DNA from: Amycolatopsis rhizosphaerae
GTDB taxonomy: Bacteria > Actinomycetota > Actinomycetes > Mycobacteriales > Pseudonocardiaceae
DNA: 51,201 bases
Direction: 5' to 3'
Assembly (NCBI RefSeq): GCF_007713715.1
Contig: NZ_VJWX01000005.1
Location: 1-51,201, forward strand
The position numbers and the translations under genes were made by a program. How positions within the stretch are numbered: position 1 is the stretch's first letter; each line of letters starts with the position of its first letter. The notes beneath the pieces are model-generated. The model did no database searches and was not told where the DNA came from. It was given only the letters and a program-made list of their open reading frames with translations. Shown in pieces: positions 43,700 to 51,201 of the stretch.

Positions 43700-45604
43700 T
43701 CAGCTGTTCTGGTCGCGGCTCTTGGCGCGCGAGCGCTCCTTCGCACGGGTGGCGATGTCGAGCGTCACCTTGCGCACGCGGACCACGTCCGGCGCCACCT
43801 CGACGCATTCGTCGGCGGAGCAGAACTCCAGCGCCTCCTCCAGGCCGAGCTTGCGCGGGCGGGCCAGGCGCTCCAGCTCGTCACCGGTGGAGGAGCGCAT
43901 GTTGGTGAGCTTCTTCTCCTTGGTGATGTTGATGTCGAGGTCCTCGGCGCGCGGGTTCTCCCCGACCACCATGCCCTCGTACACCTCGGCGCCCGGCTCC
44001 ACGAAGAAGGTACCGCGGTCGGCCAGCTGGATCATCGCGTAGGCGGTGATCGGACCCGGGCGGTCGGCGACCAGCGAGCCGCTGTGCCGGGTGCGGATCT
44101 CGCCCGCCCACGGGAAGTAGCCCTCGAACACGTGGTTCGCGATGCCGGTACCACGGGTCTCGGTGAGGAAGTCGGTGCGGAAGCCGATCAGGCCGCGCGC
44201 GGGCAGCACGTATTCGAGCCGGATCCGGCCGGTGCCGTTGCCGCCCATGTGCTCCATCCGGCCCTTGCGGGCGGCCATCAGCTGCGTGATGCCGCCGAGG
44301 TGCTCCTCGGGCGCGTCGATGGTCAGCCGCTCGAACGGCTCGTGCAGCTTGCCGTCGATGGTCTTGGTGACCACCTGCGGCTTGCCGACGGTCAGCTCGA
44401 AGCCCTCCCGCCGCATCTGCTCCACCAGGATGGCCAGCGCCAGCTCGCCACGGCCCTGCACCTCCCAGGTGTCGGGACGCTCGGTGGGCAGCACGCGGAT
44501 GCTGACGTTACCGATCAGCTCGGCGTCCAGGCGGGCCTTCACCAGGCGGGCGGTGACCTTGTCGCCGCCGTTGCGGCCCGCCAGCGGCGAGGTGTTGACA
44601 CCGATGGTCATCGAGATCGCCGGCTCGTCCACGGTGATCCGCGGCAGCGCCTCGGGGTTCTCCAGGTCGGCCAGGGTGTCACCGATGGTGATGTCCGGGA
44701 TGCCCGCGATGGCGACCAGCTCGCCCGCCGAGGCCTCCTGGGCGGGGATGCGCTCGAGGGCCTCGGTGACCAGCAGCTCCGAGATGCGGACCGACTGCGT
44801 GGAGCCGTCCTCCCGCAGCCAGGCCACGGTCTGGCCCTTGCGGAGCTTGCCGGAGTGGATGCGGATGAGCGCGATCCGGCCGAGGAAGTTCGAGGCGTCG
44901 AGGTTGGTCACCAGCGCGCGCAGCGGGCCGTCGACGTCGGCCTTGGGCGGCGGCACGTGCCGCAGCAGGGTCTCGAACAGCGGGTCGAGGTTCTCGCTGT
45001 CGGGCAGGGCGCCGTCGGCGGGCTGCTCCAGGCTCGCCCGGCCCGCGCGCGCCGAGGCGTACACCACCGGCAGGTCGAGCACCGCGTCGAGATCGGCGTC
45101 CTCGATGTCGCCCGCGAGGTCCAGCAGGAGGTCGTGGGTCTCCTCCACGACCTCGGAGATGCGCGCGTCCGGCCGGTCGACCTTGTTCACCACGAGCACC
45201 ACCGGCAGGCCGGCCTCGAGGGTCTTGCGCAGCACGAAGCGCGTCTGCGGCAGCGGGCCTTCGCTCGCGTCGACCAGCAGGACCACGCCGTCGACCATGG
45301 ACAGGCCGCGTTCGACCTCACCGCCGAAGTCGGCGTGACCCGGGGTGTCGATCACGTTGATGACGACCGGACCGTCGTCGGTCTGGCGCCGGATGGCCGT
45401 GTTCTTGGCGAGGATGGTGATGCCCTTTTCGCGCTCGAGCTCGCCGGAGTCCATCACCCGGTCCACCACCTCGGCCCGTTCGGCGAAGGCGCCGGACTGG
45501 CGGAGCATGGCGTCGACCAGGGTGGTCTTACCGTGGTCCACGTGTGCCACGATGGCGACGTTGCGGAGATCCGTGCGGATCTTCTCGGCGGTTGCTGCGG
45601 GCAC
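43700..45604 (-). CDS. typA: Ribosome-associated GTPase TypA/BipA
   Basis: Translational GTPase of the EF-G/LepA family, acting in 50S subunit assembly and stress adaptation. The 634-residue protein shows G1 [12 protein letters not shown], the switch I region [11 protein letters not shown]3 DTPGHADF, G4 NKVDR and G5 YASA, then EF-G-like domains and the BipA-specific C-terminus ([21 protein letters not shown]). GTG 45604 is chosen over the frame start at 45622 because GGAG lies 8 bp upstream of it. The gene stands alone between the YciI gene and lpqW, with a strong terminator. The upstream region holds repeat copy C. Confidence 0.96.
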   Translation of the reverse strand: MPAATAEKIRTDLRNVAIVAHVDHGKTTLVDAMLRQSGAFAERAEVVDRVMDSGELEREKGITILAKNTAIRRQTDDGPVVINVIDTPGHADFGGEVERGLSMVDGVVLLVDASEGPLPQTRFVLRKTLEAGLPVVLVVNKVDRPDARISEVVEETHDLLLDLAGDIEDADLDAVLDLPVVYASARAGRASLEQPADGALPDSENLDPLFETLLRHVPPPKADVDGPLRALVTNLDASNFLGRIALIRIHSGKLRKGQTVAWLREDGSTQSVRISELLVTEALERIPAQEASAGELVAIAGIPDITIGDTLADLENPEALPRITVDEPAISMTIGVNTSPLAGRNGGDKVTARLVKARLDAELIGNVSIRVLPTERPDTWEVQGRGELALAILVEQMRREGFELTVGKPQVVTKTIDGKLHEPFERLTIDAPEEHLGGITQLMAARKGRMEHMGGNGTGRIRLEYVLPARGLIGFRTDFLTETRGTGIANHVFEGYFPWAGEIRTRHSGSLVADRPGPITAYAMIQLADRGTFFVEPGAEVYEGMVVGENPRAEDLDINITKEKKLTNMRSSTGDELERLARPRKLGLEEALEFCSADECVEVAPDVVRVRKVTLDIATRAKERSRAKSRDQNS

Positions 45605-45761
45605 GCGAGGGCTCCTGAACACTCAAAAGGCAAAAGGGAAGACCGCGGGCCGACTCTGGCCATGGGCGGTCCAGCCCAGGATACCCGCCGACTCCCTGTG
45701 ACCAGTGCCACGTGCGGCCGCGCGCCCTGTGCCTTTGCCGCGAGGAGGGGGCCGCAGGTGG

Positions 45762-45812
45762 CCGTGAAGGGTCCCTTCACGGTCGATATGACTGTGAAGG
45801 GACCCTTCACGG
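45762..45812. repeat. Composite palindromic repeat, copy C
   Basis: GTGAAGGGTCCCTTCAC (45764-45780) and GTGAAGGGACCCTTCAC (45794-45810) are separated by 13 bp (GGTCGATATGACT), with flanking CC and GG. It lies 39 bp beyond the YciI gene stop and about 160 bp upstream of typA. Confidence 0.85.
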
Positions 45813-45850
45813 CAGCCCTTCGGCCAGGGTCGGCGCGGGCCGACCCGGCC

Positions 45851-46156
45851 TCAGCTGGTGTGGGCGATCGCCTCGTTGAGCAGCCGCAGCTCCGGCGCGG
45901 TCCTCGTCGCCGAGAACTCGATCACCTCGTAGGTCGCCAGATGGTGCAGGGCGAAGGGATCGGAGGCCAGCACGGCGTCCAGCTTGGCCCGGTCCATCGG
46001 CCGCGTGATGATCACGCCGCCCGTGCGGGGGTTCCGGCGGCCCGCGGTGAGGAATTCGCCGCTGGCGAAGTGCTTTTCCAGCCACTTCGCGTGGTCGGGA
46101 AGGTGGTAGTCGACTTCTACCAGCGGGGCGGTGTAGGTGAGCAAGACGACGTACAT
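45851..46156 (-). CDS. YciI-family protein
   Basis: A 101-residue ferredoxin-like-fold protein. The N-terminus MYVVLLTYTAPLVEVDYHLPDHAKWLEKHFASGEFLTAGRR and DPFALHHLATYEVIEFSAT match YciI proteins, whose conserved His-Asp pair (DHAKWL here) suggests a small-molecule hydrolase or dehalogenase-like function that is unproven for most members. ATG 46156 starts the conserved sequence after TCGAGGT. It is divergent from trpS, whose leader begins about 150 bp away. Repeat copy C follows its 3' end and may serve as its terminator. Confidence 0.88.
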   Translation of the reverse strand: MYVVLLTYTAPLVEVDYHLPDHAKWLEKHFASGEFLTAGRRNPRTGGVIITRPMDRAKLDAVLASDPFALHHLATYEVIEFSATRTAPELRLLNEAIAHTS

Positions 46157-46295
46157 ACCTCGACGGTAACCCCGCCGTGCCGAGCCGACAGCGGTTCACG
46201 GACACGTTCGCCCGCGCGTTCACCGCAATGGCCGTGCGCTTCCCGGGCGAACCACCCTTTTCGCCCGACCGCTTTCCGCCTCGCCACCGCGCACG

Positions 46296-46301
46296 CTAGG
46301 C
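46296..46301 (+). promoter_or_regulatory. Candidate -10 of the trpS leader transcript
   Basis: TAGGCT (46296-46301) lies 7 bp before the ATG of the leader peptide, so the RNA would begin at or next to that ATG. TTTCCG (46273-46278) is a poor -35 at 17 bp. Confidence 0.45.
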
Positions 46302-46308
46302 TGGCCGC

Positions 46309-46371
46309 ATGCACAGCTACCCCGGTCTGTGGTGGCCGCCCCAACGGCGGTCCCGGAAGGCTGTGCGCTGA
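46309..46371 (+). CDS. trpL: trpS leader peptide with tandem Trp codons
   Basis: A 20-residue open frame with two consecutive UGG codons at positions 8 and 9 (46330-46335), directly followed by RNA segments that can form alternative hairpins before trpS. Tandem rare-amino-acid codons placed so are the hallmark of an attenuator leader peptide. A ribosome starved of charged Trp-tRNA would stall there. There is no good ribosome site, and a TAGGCT -10 ends 7 bp upstream, so it is probably translated leaderless. The stop is at 46369-46371. Similar leaders control the inducible trpS gene in Streptomyces. Confidence 0.82.
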   Translation: MHSYPGLWWPPQRRSRKAVR

Positions 46372-46407
46372 CACACCGAAACCCCCAGGCCGCCCGATGG
46401 GCGGCCT
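46334..46407 (+). promoter_or_regulatory. Transcription attenuator of trpS (segments 1-4)
   Basis: Segment 1 GGCCGCC (46334-46340) can pair with segment 2 GGCGGTC (46346-46352); segment 3 GGCCGCC (46388-46394) with segment 4 (46399-46407). The 3:4 hairpin has a 9-bp stem (AGGCCGCCC/GGGCGGCCT) followed by TTGTTGTGT, an intrinsic terminator. Segment 2 can instead pair with segment 3 (one G-U), forming the antiterminator. Segment 1 begins inside the second Trp codon, so ribosome stalling would free segment 2. Confidence 0.85.
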
Positions 46408-46460
46408 TTGTTGTGTCACAAGGCTCCCGGAGGGCGACCGCGATCCCAAGGGAGCAGTTC

Positions 46461-47432
46461 ATGACCTCCATCCGGTTGTCCGGCATCACCCCGTCCGGTC
46501 ACGCCCAGCTCGGCAACTACCTCGGGGCGATCTCCCGCTGGGTTACCGACGGTGGTCCCGAGGATCTGTACTTCATCTCCGATCTGCACGCGATGACCAC
46601 CACGCACAACCCGGCGGGGCTGCGCTCCCGCGCCACCGAGATGCTGGCCGTGCTGGTGGCCGCGGGGATCCCGCCGGAGCACGTGTTCGTCCAGTCCGAT
46701 CTGGCCCGCGAACTCGGCGCGCTCACCTGGATCCTGGAATGCACGTGCAGCTACGGCGAGGCGGCCCGGATGATCCAGTTCAAGGAGAAGGCGGCCGGGC
46801 AGGCCGGGGTGCGGCTGAGCCTGCTCACCTATCCGGTGCTGATGGCCGCCGACATCTTGCTGCAGGGCGCCTCGGAGGTGCCGGTCGGTGAGGACCAGAG
46901 CCAGCACGTGGAGCTGGCACGGGTGCTGGCGCGGCGCTTCAACAGCACCTACGGCGAGGTGTTCACCGTGCCTCGCGCGGTGCTGCCGATCACCGGCGCG
47001 CGGGTGCGCGACCTGGCCGATCCGAGCCGCAAGATGTCGAAGTCGAACCGCGACGCGGTGGGGGTGGTGTTCGTCCTCGACGAGCCGGACCTGATCCGCC
47101 GCAAGATCCGCCGCGCGGTCACCGACACGCAGTCGACCCCCGCGTACGAGCCCGAGGAGCGTCCCGGCGTGTCGAACCTGCTGGAGATCCTCGCCGCCTG
47201 CACCGGCACGACCCCGCAGGAAGCGGCCGGGCAGCACGCGAGCTACGGCGCGCTGAAGGAGGCGACCGCGGACGCGGTGATCGAGACGCTGCGCCCGGTC
47301 CGGGAGCGGACCAGGGAACTGCTGACCGATCCGGCCGAACTGGAGCGGATCCGCAAGGCGGGGGCGAGCCGCGCCGCCCAGCGCGGCGAGCACCGGCTGC
47401 AGTCGGCGCTGCGGCTGATCGGCGCCGCCTGA
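46461..47432 (+). CDS. trpS: Tryptophanyl-tRNA synthetase
   Basis: Charges tRNA-Trp. The 323-residue class I synthetase has the HIGH-equivalent SGHAQLGNYLGAI (residues 12-24), YFISDLHAMTT, FKEKAAGQAGVRLSLLTYPVLMAADILL, GEDQSQHVELARVLA and the KMSKS loop (about 191-195). The residue equivalent to Gln9 of the Geobacillus enzyme, in the tryptophan/indolmycin pocket, is Thr10 here; whether this alters drug sensitivity cannot be told. ATG 46461 follows AAGGGAG; the longer frame starting in the leader is not used. Expression is probably controlled by the attenuator just upstream, so this may be the inducible type of TrpRS; another copy could exist elsewhere. Confidence 0.95.
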   Translation: MTSIRLSGITPSGHAQLGNYLGAISRWVTDGGPEDLYFISDLHAMTTTHNPAGLRSRATEMLAVLVAAGIPPEHVFVQSDLARELGALTWILECTCSYGEAARMIQFKEKAAGQAGVRLSLLTYPVLMAADILLQGASEVPVGEDQSQHVELARVLARRFNSTYGEVFTVPRAVLPITGARVRDLADPSRKMSKSNRDAVGVVFVLDEPDLIRRKIRRAVTDTQSTPAYEPEERPGVSNLLEILAACTGTTPQEAAGQHASYGALKEATADAVIETLRPVRERTRELLTDPAELERIRKAGASRAAQRGEHRLQSALRLIGAA

Positions 47433-47436
47433 GCGG

Positions 47437-47832
47437 TCAGGCGGCGAGCAGGGACCGCAGGTGCGGGAGCAGTTCGAGGTCGGCGGGCAGCCAGCGGACC
47501 CGGTCGAGCGCGTCCGGCCTGATCCAGCGTAAACCCTTGTGTTCCAAGGGTTTCGGCTCCGCCGCGGGATCGGCGAGTTCGGCGGCGTACACCCTGAGCA
47601 CGAGGTTGGCCCGCAGGGGCACGTCCACCCCGACCCGGTCCCCGACGAGCACCTCGACGCCGAGTTCCTCCACGCATTCGCGGCGCAGCGCCTCGGGCTC
47701 GGTCTCCCCGGTCTCGACCCGCCCGCCGGGCAGTTCCCACAGGCCGGCCACGTCGGGCGGGTAGGCGCGCTGCTGTGCGAGCAGGGCGCCGCCCCGCACG
47801 ATGGCCGCCCCGACGATCACACGCGCGCTCAT
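47437..47832 (-). CDS. Nudix hydrolase, MutT-like
   Basis: A 131-residue Nudix-fold pyrophosphohydrolase. The Nudix box is complete: [23 protein letters not shown] (about 38-60), with the metal-binding glutamates in REcvEELG. The short length and [35 protein letters not shown] start are typical of (8-oxo-)dGTP or related nucleotide hydrolases, but substrate cannot be assigned. ATG 47832 overlaps the histidine kinase stop by four bases (ATGA), so it is translationally coupled to a two-component system, an unusual partner. It converges on trpS with only 4 bp between the two stop codons. Confidence 0.92.
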   Translation of the reverse strand: MSARVIVGAAIVRGGALLAQQRAYPPDVAGLWELPGGRVETGETEPEALRRECVEELGVEVLVGDRVGVDVPLRANLVLRVYAAELADPAAEPKPLEHKGLRWIRPDALDRVRWLPADLELLPHLRSLLAA

Positions 47833-49154
47833 GAGACGGAGACGTTACCGGCCCGCCGCCAGGTCACCTGGAAGCGGGCACCACCCTCGGGCGACTCGCC
47901 CACCGTGACCCGGCCACCGCGCCGCCGCACCGTCTCGGCCACCATCGCCAGGCCCAGCCCGGTGCCTCCGGAGGCCCGCGACCGGTCGTGTTCGACCCGG
48001 TAGAACCGGTCGAACACGCGGTCGCGGTGCTCCGGGGGGATACCGGGCCCGTCGTCGTCCACCACGACCCGCACGGTCGAACGCCCGGCCAGCACCGAGA
48101 CCACGATCTGCGACTGCGCGTACCGGCAGGCGTTGCGGAGCAGGTTGTTCAACACCAGCTCGACCTCGGCGTGCGCGGCGTGCGCCCAGGCCGAGCCGAC
48201 CACACCGCCGACCCTCGCCGCGGGCGAACCCGGGGGCAGCCGGTGCACCGCGGCGCGGGCCTCCGTCACCAGCTCGACGGGTTCCGCGGGCGGCAGCTCC
48301 CCGGCGTCCGAGCGCGCCAGCGCGAGCAGGCCGTCCAGCAGCGCGGACAGCCGTTCGGCCTCGGCGAGGATGTCGGCGAGGGTCTCCTGTGAGAGTTCCG
48401 GATCGGGATTGGCGACGGCGACCTCGGCCTGCACCCGGATCGAGGCCACCGGCGAGCGCAGTTCGTGCGCGGCGTCGCCGGTGAACCGCCGCAACCGGGC
48501 GCTGGCCTCGGCCTGGCGTGCGAGCAGCGCGTTGAACTCCTCGGCGAGCGCCCGCAGCTCGTCGTTCGCCTCCGGCACAGGCAGCCGTTCCCCCTGAGGC
48601 AGGGCACGCACGGACCGGCGCATCCGGGCCACCGGACGCAGCGCGAGGCGCACCACCAGCCAGGTCGCGGCGGCGGCGAACACCGCGCCGACCAACGCCG
48701 CGGCCAGCAGCCAGTGCGATCCCTCGCGGACCGAGGCGCCGAGACCGGCCAGGCCGGTGCCCGCGACCACCAGGCGGGGTGTGCCGTCGGGCGTCGGCAC
48801 CATCACCCCGAGCCAGCGCAGCGTGACCGGCTGCCCCGTGCTCACCGGTTCCCCCGCCTTCAGCGCGCGCAGGGCGGACGGGTCGAGCCGGGACACCGGG
48901 GCGCCCCCGTCCACCGGTCTGCCCGCGGTGTCGAGCACTCGCAGCGTGATCCCGTCGGCCTCGGCGGGCGGCCGCCCCGCGCCGACCGCGTCGGCGGCCG
49001 GGACGAGCGCGGCGCGCAACTCGTCGTCCACGGTCTGCAGCCGCAGCGGCCCGAGCCCGCGCCCGGCCACCACGGCCAGTCCGAGCAGGACGATCAGGGT
49101 GACCACGGCCGCGGGCACGGTGATCCGCAGCCACATCGGCCAGCGGGTCCTCAC
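47829..49154 (-). CDS. Sensor histidine kinase of a two-component system
   Basis: A 441-residue membrane kinase. Two membrane segments (about 8-29 and 150-172) bracket a 120-residue extracellular domain without cysteines. A HAMP domain, the phosphoacceptor helix [21 protein letters not shown] (His near residue 243) and a HATPase domain with [22 protein letters not shown] and [10 protein letters not shown] follow. GTG 49154 overlaps the response regulator stop by four bases (GTGA); the stop overlaps the Nudix ATG by four bases. Signal unknown; the divergent LolA-like gene is the likely target. Confidence 0.94.
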   Translation of the reverse strand: MRTRWPMWLRITVPAAVVTLIVLLGLAVVAGRGLGPLRLQTVDDELRAALVPAADAVGAGRPPAEADGITLRVLDTAGRPVDGGAPVSRLDPSALRALKAGEPVSTGQPVTLRWLGVMVPTPDGTPRLVVAGTGLAGLGASVREGSHWLLAAALVGAVFAAAATWLVVRLALRPVARMRRSVRALPQGERLPVPEANDELRALAEEFNALLARQAEASARLRRFTGDAAHELRSPVASIRVQAEVAVANPDPELSQETLADILAEAERLSALLDGLLALARSDAGELPPAEPVELVTEARAAVHRLPPGSPAARVGGVVGSAWAHAAHAEVELVLNNLLRNACRYAQSQIVVSVLAGRSTVRVVVDDDGPGIPPEHRDRVFDRFYRVEHDRSRASGGTGLGLAMVAETVRRRGGRVTVGESPEGGARFQVTWRRAGNVSVS

Positions 49155-49855
49155 CGGGACAGAACCTCGTCGAGCTGGGTGTCCGAGGCGAGGTAACCGT
49201 GTCCGCGCACGGTGCGGACCAGCGCACCCGCGCCCACCGCTTCCAGTTTCCGGCGTACGTAGCCGATGTAGACCTCCACCACGTTGCGGGTGGCGGCCTG
49301 CTCGTCGCCCCACACGGCGCGCAGCAGTTCGTCCTTGGTCACGACGGTGCCCGCGCGGCCCACCAGCACCTCCAGCAGCCCGAACTCGCGGGGGCTGAGC
49401 GCGACCGGGGCGTCGTGCCAGCGCACCTCACGGGTGGCGCGGTCGACCACCAGCCCGCCGACGCGCACCGGACCACGCAGGCTTTCGCTCGCCGCGCGAC
49501 GCAGCACCGCCCGCACCTGCGCCACCAGCACCACGAACGAGAAGGGCTTCACCAGGTACCCGTCGGCCCCGAGGTCGAGCCCGTCGGCCTGGTCGATCTC
49601 GCCGTCCTTCGCCGAAATGAGCAGCACCGGTGTGCCGATCCCCTCCGCGCGCAGCTGCTGCAGCACGCGGTAGCCGGACAGGCCGGGCAGCATGATGTCC
49701 AGCAGCACCACGTCGAACGATCCGGTCTGGGCCAGCCGCAGCCCGCCGGGGCCGTCCGCCGCCGTGACCACGTCCATCCCCTCCGACCGCAGCCCTCGGT
49801 CCAGCGCCTTGCGCACACCCGGCTCGTCGTCCACCACCAGCACCCGAGGCTTCAC
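49151..49855 (-). CDS. OmpR-family response regulator
   Basis: A 234-residue DNA-binding regulator with receiver motifs [15 protein letters not shown] (phospho-acceptor Asp near 52), ISAKD and LVKPFS, and a C-terminal winged helix ending [32 protein letters not shown]. It is first in the operon with the kinase and the Nudix gene. GTG 49855 starts the frame. The intergenic region to the divergent LolA-like gene contains four TCTCAG hexamers in a regular array (49953-49988) that probably are its binding sites. Confidence 0.94.
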   Translation of the reverse strand: MKPRVLVVDDEPGVRKALDRGLRSEGMDVVTAADGPGGLRLAQTGSFDVVLLDIMLPGLSGYRVLQQLRAEGIGTPVLLISAKDGEIDQADGLDLGADGYLVKPFSFVVLVAQVRAVLRRAASESLRGPVRVGGLVVDRATREVRWHDAPVALSPREFGLLEVLVGRAGTVVTKDELLRAVWGDEQAATRNVVEVYIGYVRRKLEAVGAGALVRTVRGHGYLASDTQLDEVLSR

Positions 49856-49952
49856 GGCGTCCAGCCTGCCCCGCCCGCCCCGGCCAAGTCGAATCCCCGG
49901 CCGTCCGTCTCCGCCTGCGCAGGGCCGTCACCTGCGCCGGAAACGAACCTGA

Positions 49953-49988
49953 TCTCAGGGCTTTCTCAGCATCTCAGTCCGATCTCAG
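49953..49988. promoter_or_regulatory. Array of four TCTCAG hexamers, candidate response-regulator operator
   Basis: TCTCAG starts at 49953, 49964, 49972 and 49983. This is two pairs with 11-bp spacing, the pairs offset by 19 bp. OmpR-family dimers bind direct repeats with about one helical turn of spacing, so two dimers would fit. The array lies about 100 bp from the regulator start and 70 bp upstream of the LolA-like gene. Confidence 0.65.
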
Positions 49989-50056
49989 GTCGCATGCGGG
50001 AGCGTCTTCGGCGGGGACAGAGCACACTGGTGCTCGCCGGAAACAGGGAGAGATCG

Positions 50057-51130
50057 ATGCAACCGAAGACGAAGGCCCTCACCGCCGCCGTCACCGGCTC
50101 GGCGCTCGGCATCGCCGGGCTGGCCTGGCTGGCGATGCCCGCCACCGCGGACCCGGCGCCCCGGCTGCCCGCGGTCAGCGCCGAGGACCTGGTGCAGTCG
50201 GTGCTCAGCACCCGGACGCCCGCGCTCGACGGCACCGTGAAGGTCGACAACAACCTGGGCCTGCCGATGTCCACGCTGCCCGGGGGGACCAGCCTGAACA
50301 TCGACGCCGCCCGCGTCTACAACGACGGCAACGGCAACGACAAGCTGTCGCTGGAGCAGGGCAACTCGGACACCACGGTGGTCCGCAATGGCGACACGGT
50401 CTGGCTGTACACCTCGAAGGACAACACCGCGACCAGGATCACCGTGCCGCCGGAGGCCCTGCGGCACCCCGAGGCGGGGAAAGCGGCACCGAACGTCCCG
50501 AGCGATCCGGCGGCCATCGCCACCCAGCTGCTGGCGCAGGTCCGCGAAAGCAGCACGGTCACCGTGGACGGCACCGCCCGGGTCGCGGGGCGGGCCGCCT
50601 ACGAGCTGGTGCTGACCCCGAAGCCGTCGGAACGCACCCTGCTGCGGGAGGTCCGCATCGCGGTGGACGCCGAAAAGCGGGTTCCGCTGCGGCTGTCGGT
50701 GCTGGCCTACGGGACCGCGAACCCGGCGCTGGAGGTCGGCTTCAGCGACATCGAGTTCGCCGCGCAGCCGGCGAGCGAGTTCCAGTTCACCCCGCCGCAG
50801 GGGGCCAAGGTCGTCGAGCAGACGCCGCAGTCGCCGGAGCGGGACAAGGCCATCGAAGACTTCAAGCTGGTCGGCGACGGCTGGGACACCGTGATCACCG
50901 GCAAGTTCCGGGCGGATGCGCTCACGCCGCAGCAGGGCAAGGGCCACGGGGGCAGGCAGGCCGACCCCAAGGCGCTGCTCGACCGGCTCGGCAAGCCGGT
51001 CACCGGGGCGTTCGGCTCGGGCCACGTGATCGGCACGAACGTCGGCACCGCCCTGATCACCGACGACGGCCGCTTCGCCGCGGGCGCCGTGCCGGAGCAG
51101 GTCCTGATCGACGCGCTGGGTGCGAAGTGA
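50057..51130 (+). CDS. LolA-like / DUF2092 secreted protein
   Basis: A 357-residue exported protein. The N-terminal signal sequence (QPKTKALTAAVTGSALGIAGLAWLAMPATA, cleavage after about residue 32) is followed by an LolA/LppX-like fold: DGTVKVDNNLG, VVRNGDTVWLYTSKDNTATRI, RAAYELVLTPKP and EVRIAVDAEKRVPLRLSVLAYG are typical of the beta-barrel half that binds lipid in this superfamily. No lipobox is present. ATG 50057 follows GGGAGAG. It is divergent from the two-component system, with an operator-like array between; such proteins commonly sit beside their own regulator in actinobacteria. The ligand is unknown. A 12-bp hairpin follows the stop. Confidence 0.85.
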   Translation: MQPKTKALTAAVTGSALGIAGLAWLAMPATADPAPRLPAVSAEDLVQSVLSTRTPALDGTVKVDNNLGLPMSTLPGGTSLNIDAARVYNDGNGNDKLSLEQGNSDTTVVRNGDTVWLYTSKDNTATRITVPPEALRHPEAGKAAPNVPSDPAAIATQLLAQVRESSTVTVDGTARVAGRAAYELVLTPKPSERTLLREVRIAVDAEKRVPLRLSVLAYGTANPALEVGFSDIEFAAQPASEFQFTPPQGAKVVEQTPQSPERDKAIEDFKLVGDGWDTVITGKFRADALTPQQGKGHGGRQADPKALLDRLGKPVTGAFGSGHVIGTNVGTALITDDGRFAAGAVPEQVLIDALGAK

Positions 51131-51201
51131 GCACCTCGTACGACGTGCGGAACGGGGCGGGCGTCTCGAACGGGACGCCCGCCCCCGCCGGGGCATTGGC
51201 G
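51127..51201 (+). CDS. Possible partial CDS at the window end
   Basis: A GTG at 51127 overlaps the LolA-like stop by four bases (GTGA) and opens a frame of 25 codons to the window edge (starts VSTSYDVRNG). Such coupling often links a LolA-like gene to a following ABC transporter gene, but the frame runs through a strong hairpin (51154-51185), which argues against it. Too short to assign. Confidence 0.3.
   Translation, partial: MSTSYDVRNGAGVSNGTPAPAGALA
51154..51185 (+). terminator. Hairpin after the LolA-like gene
   Basis: A perfect 12-bp stem GGGGCGGGCGTC/GACGCCCGCCCC (51154-51165 with 51174-51185) and 8-nt loop lie 23 bp after the stop. No T-run follows. It is probably a terminator, unless the coding frame from 51127 is real. 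Confidence 0.6.

Noticed and set aside
43667-46891. 1074-codon open frame on the plus strand across typA, YciI and the start of trpS
   Set aside because: Antisense to typA and out of frame with trpS; it has no homology and crosses intergenic repeats.
46461-47432. Claim that this TrpRS confers indolmycin resistance
   Set aside because: Attenuation and a Thr at the pocket position are suggestive, but the His equivalent to Geobacillus His43 is kept and sequence alone does not establish resistance.

Overview
The window is about 51 kb of very GC-rich chromosome from an actinobacterium. Gene content and order point to the Pseudonocardiaceae (Amycolatopsis-like). That assignment is an inference from gene order and families, because no 16S or other marker gene is present. 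Most of the DNA is conserved core: secA-hpf-comF-lpqB-mtrB-mtrA-tmk-sahH runs in the same order as in mycobacteria (the Rv3240c-Rv3248c block), followed by manA / SIS protein / Trm112-like / manB / DUF3499 / zincin-like protein / whiB2 (compare Rv3255c-Rv3260c) and then mshB, lpqW and typA (compare Rv1170, Rv1166, Rv1165). No rRNA, tRNA, CRISPR, transposase or phage gene was seen.

Layout. 1-5.5 kb: proline catabolism (pruA), a DUF6912 protein, a wax ester synthase/diacylglycerol acyltransferase-like protein, a SpoU RNA methyltransferase, a HAD protein and an Rv3235-family protein. 5.5-17 kb: the SecA translocase, the ribosome hibernation factor, a ComF-like protein, the MtrAB-LpqB cell-envelope signalling system, thymidylate kinase and S-adenosylhomocysteinase. 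17-24 kb: a less conserved insert with a large membrane protein carrying a degenerate lipase-like motif, a cation efflux protein, a DUF2000 protein with a divergent Lrp regulator, a SARP-type regulator with an NTPase domain, and a small membrane protein. 24-32 kb: the mannose-phosphate genes, the WhiB2 regulator, a polytopic membrane protein and a site-2 protease. 32-46 kb: an orphan ABC-2 permease, the mycothiol gene mshB with two downstream genes, an oligopeptide ABC transporter split over both strands, lpqW, typA and a YciI protein. 46-51 kb: trpS with an attenuator, then a two-component system (with a Nudix gene at its 3' end) divergent from a LolA-like secreted protein.

The most interesting non-coding signals are: (1) a complete classical attenuator upstream of trpS, with a 20-residue Trp-Trp leader peptide that looks leaderless and four mutually exclusive RNA segments; (2) three intergenic copies of a 51-bp composite palindrome (two GTGAAGGG/CCCTTCAC half-palindromes separated by exactly 13 bp), plus an unrelated inverted repeat near 5.4 kb with a similar nested design; (3) four TCTCAG hexamers in a regular 11-8-11 bp array between the divergent response regulator and LolA-like genes, a probable operator; (4) a GTGAC direct repeat with 11-bp spacing upstream of the oligopeptide-binding protein gene, resembling MtrA sites; (5) TANNNT-type -10 hexamers placed so that mshB, the zincin-like gene and the trpS leader could be translated from leaderless mRNAs. 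Several proteins keep a family fold but alter a catalytic motif (acyltransferase HQ, lipase-like GHN, zincin HD..V, HAD DYA).
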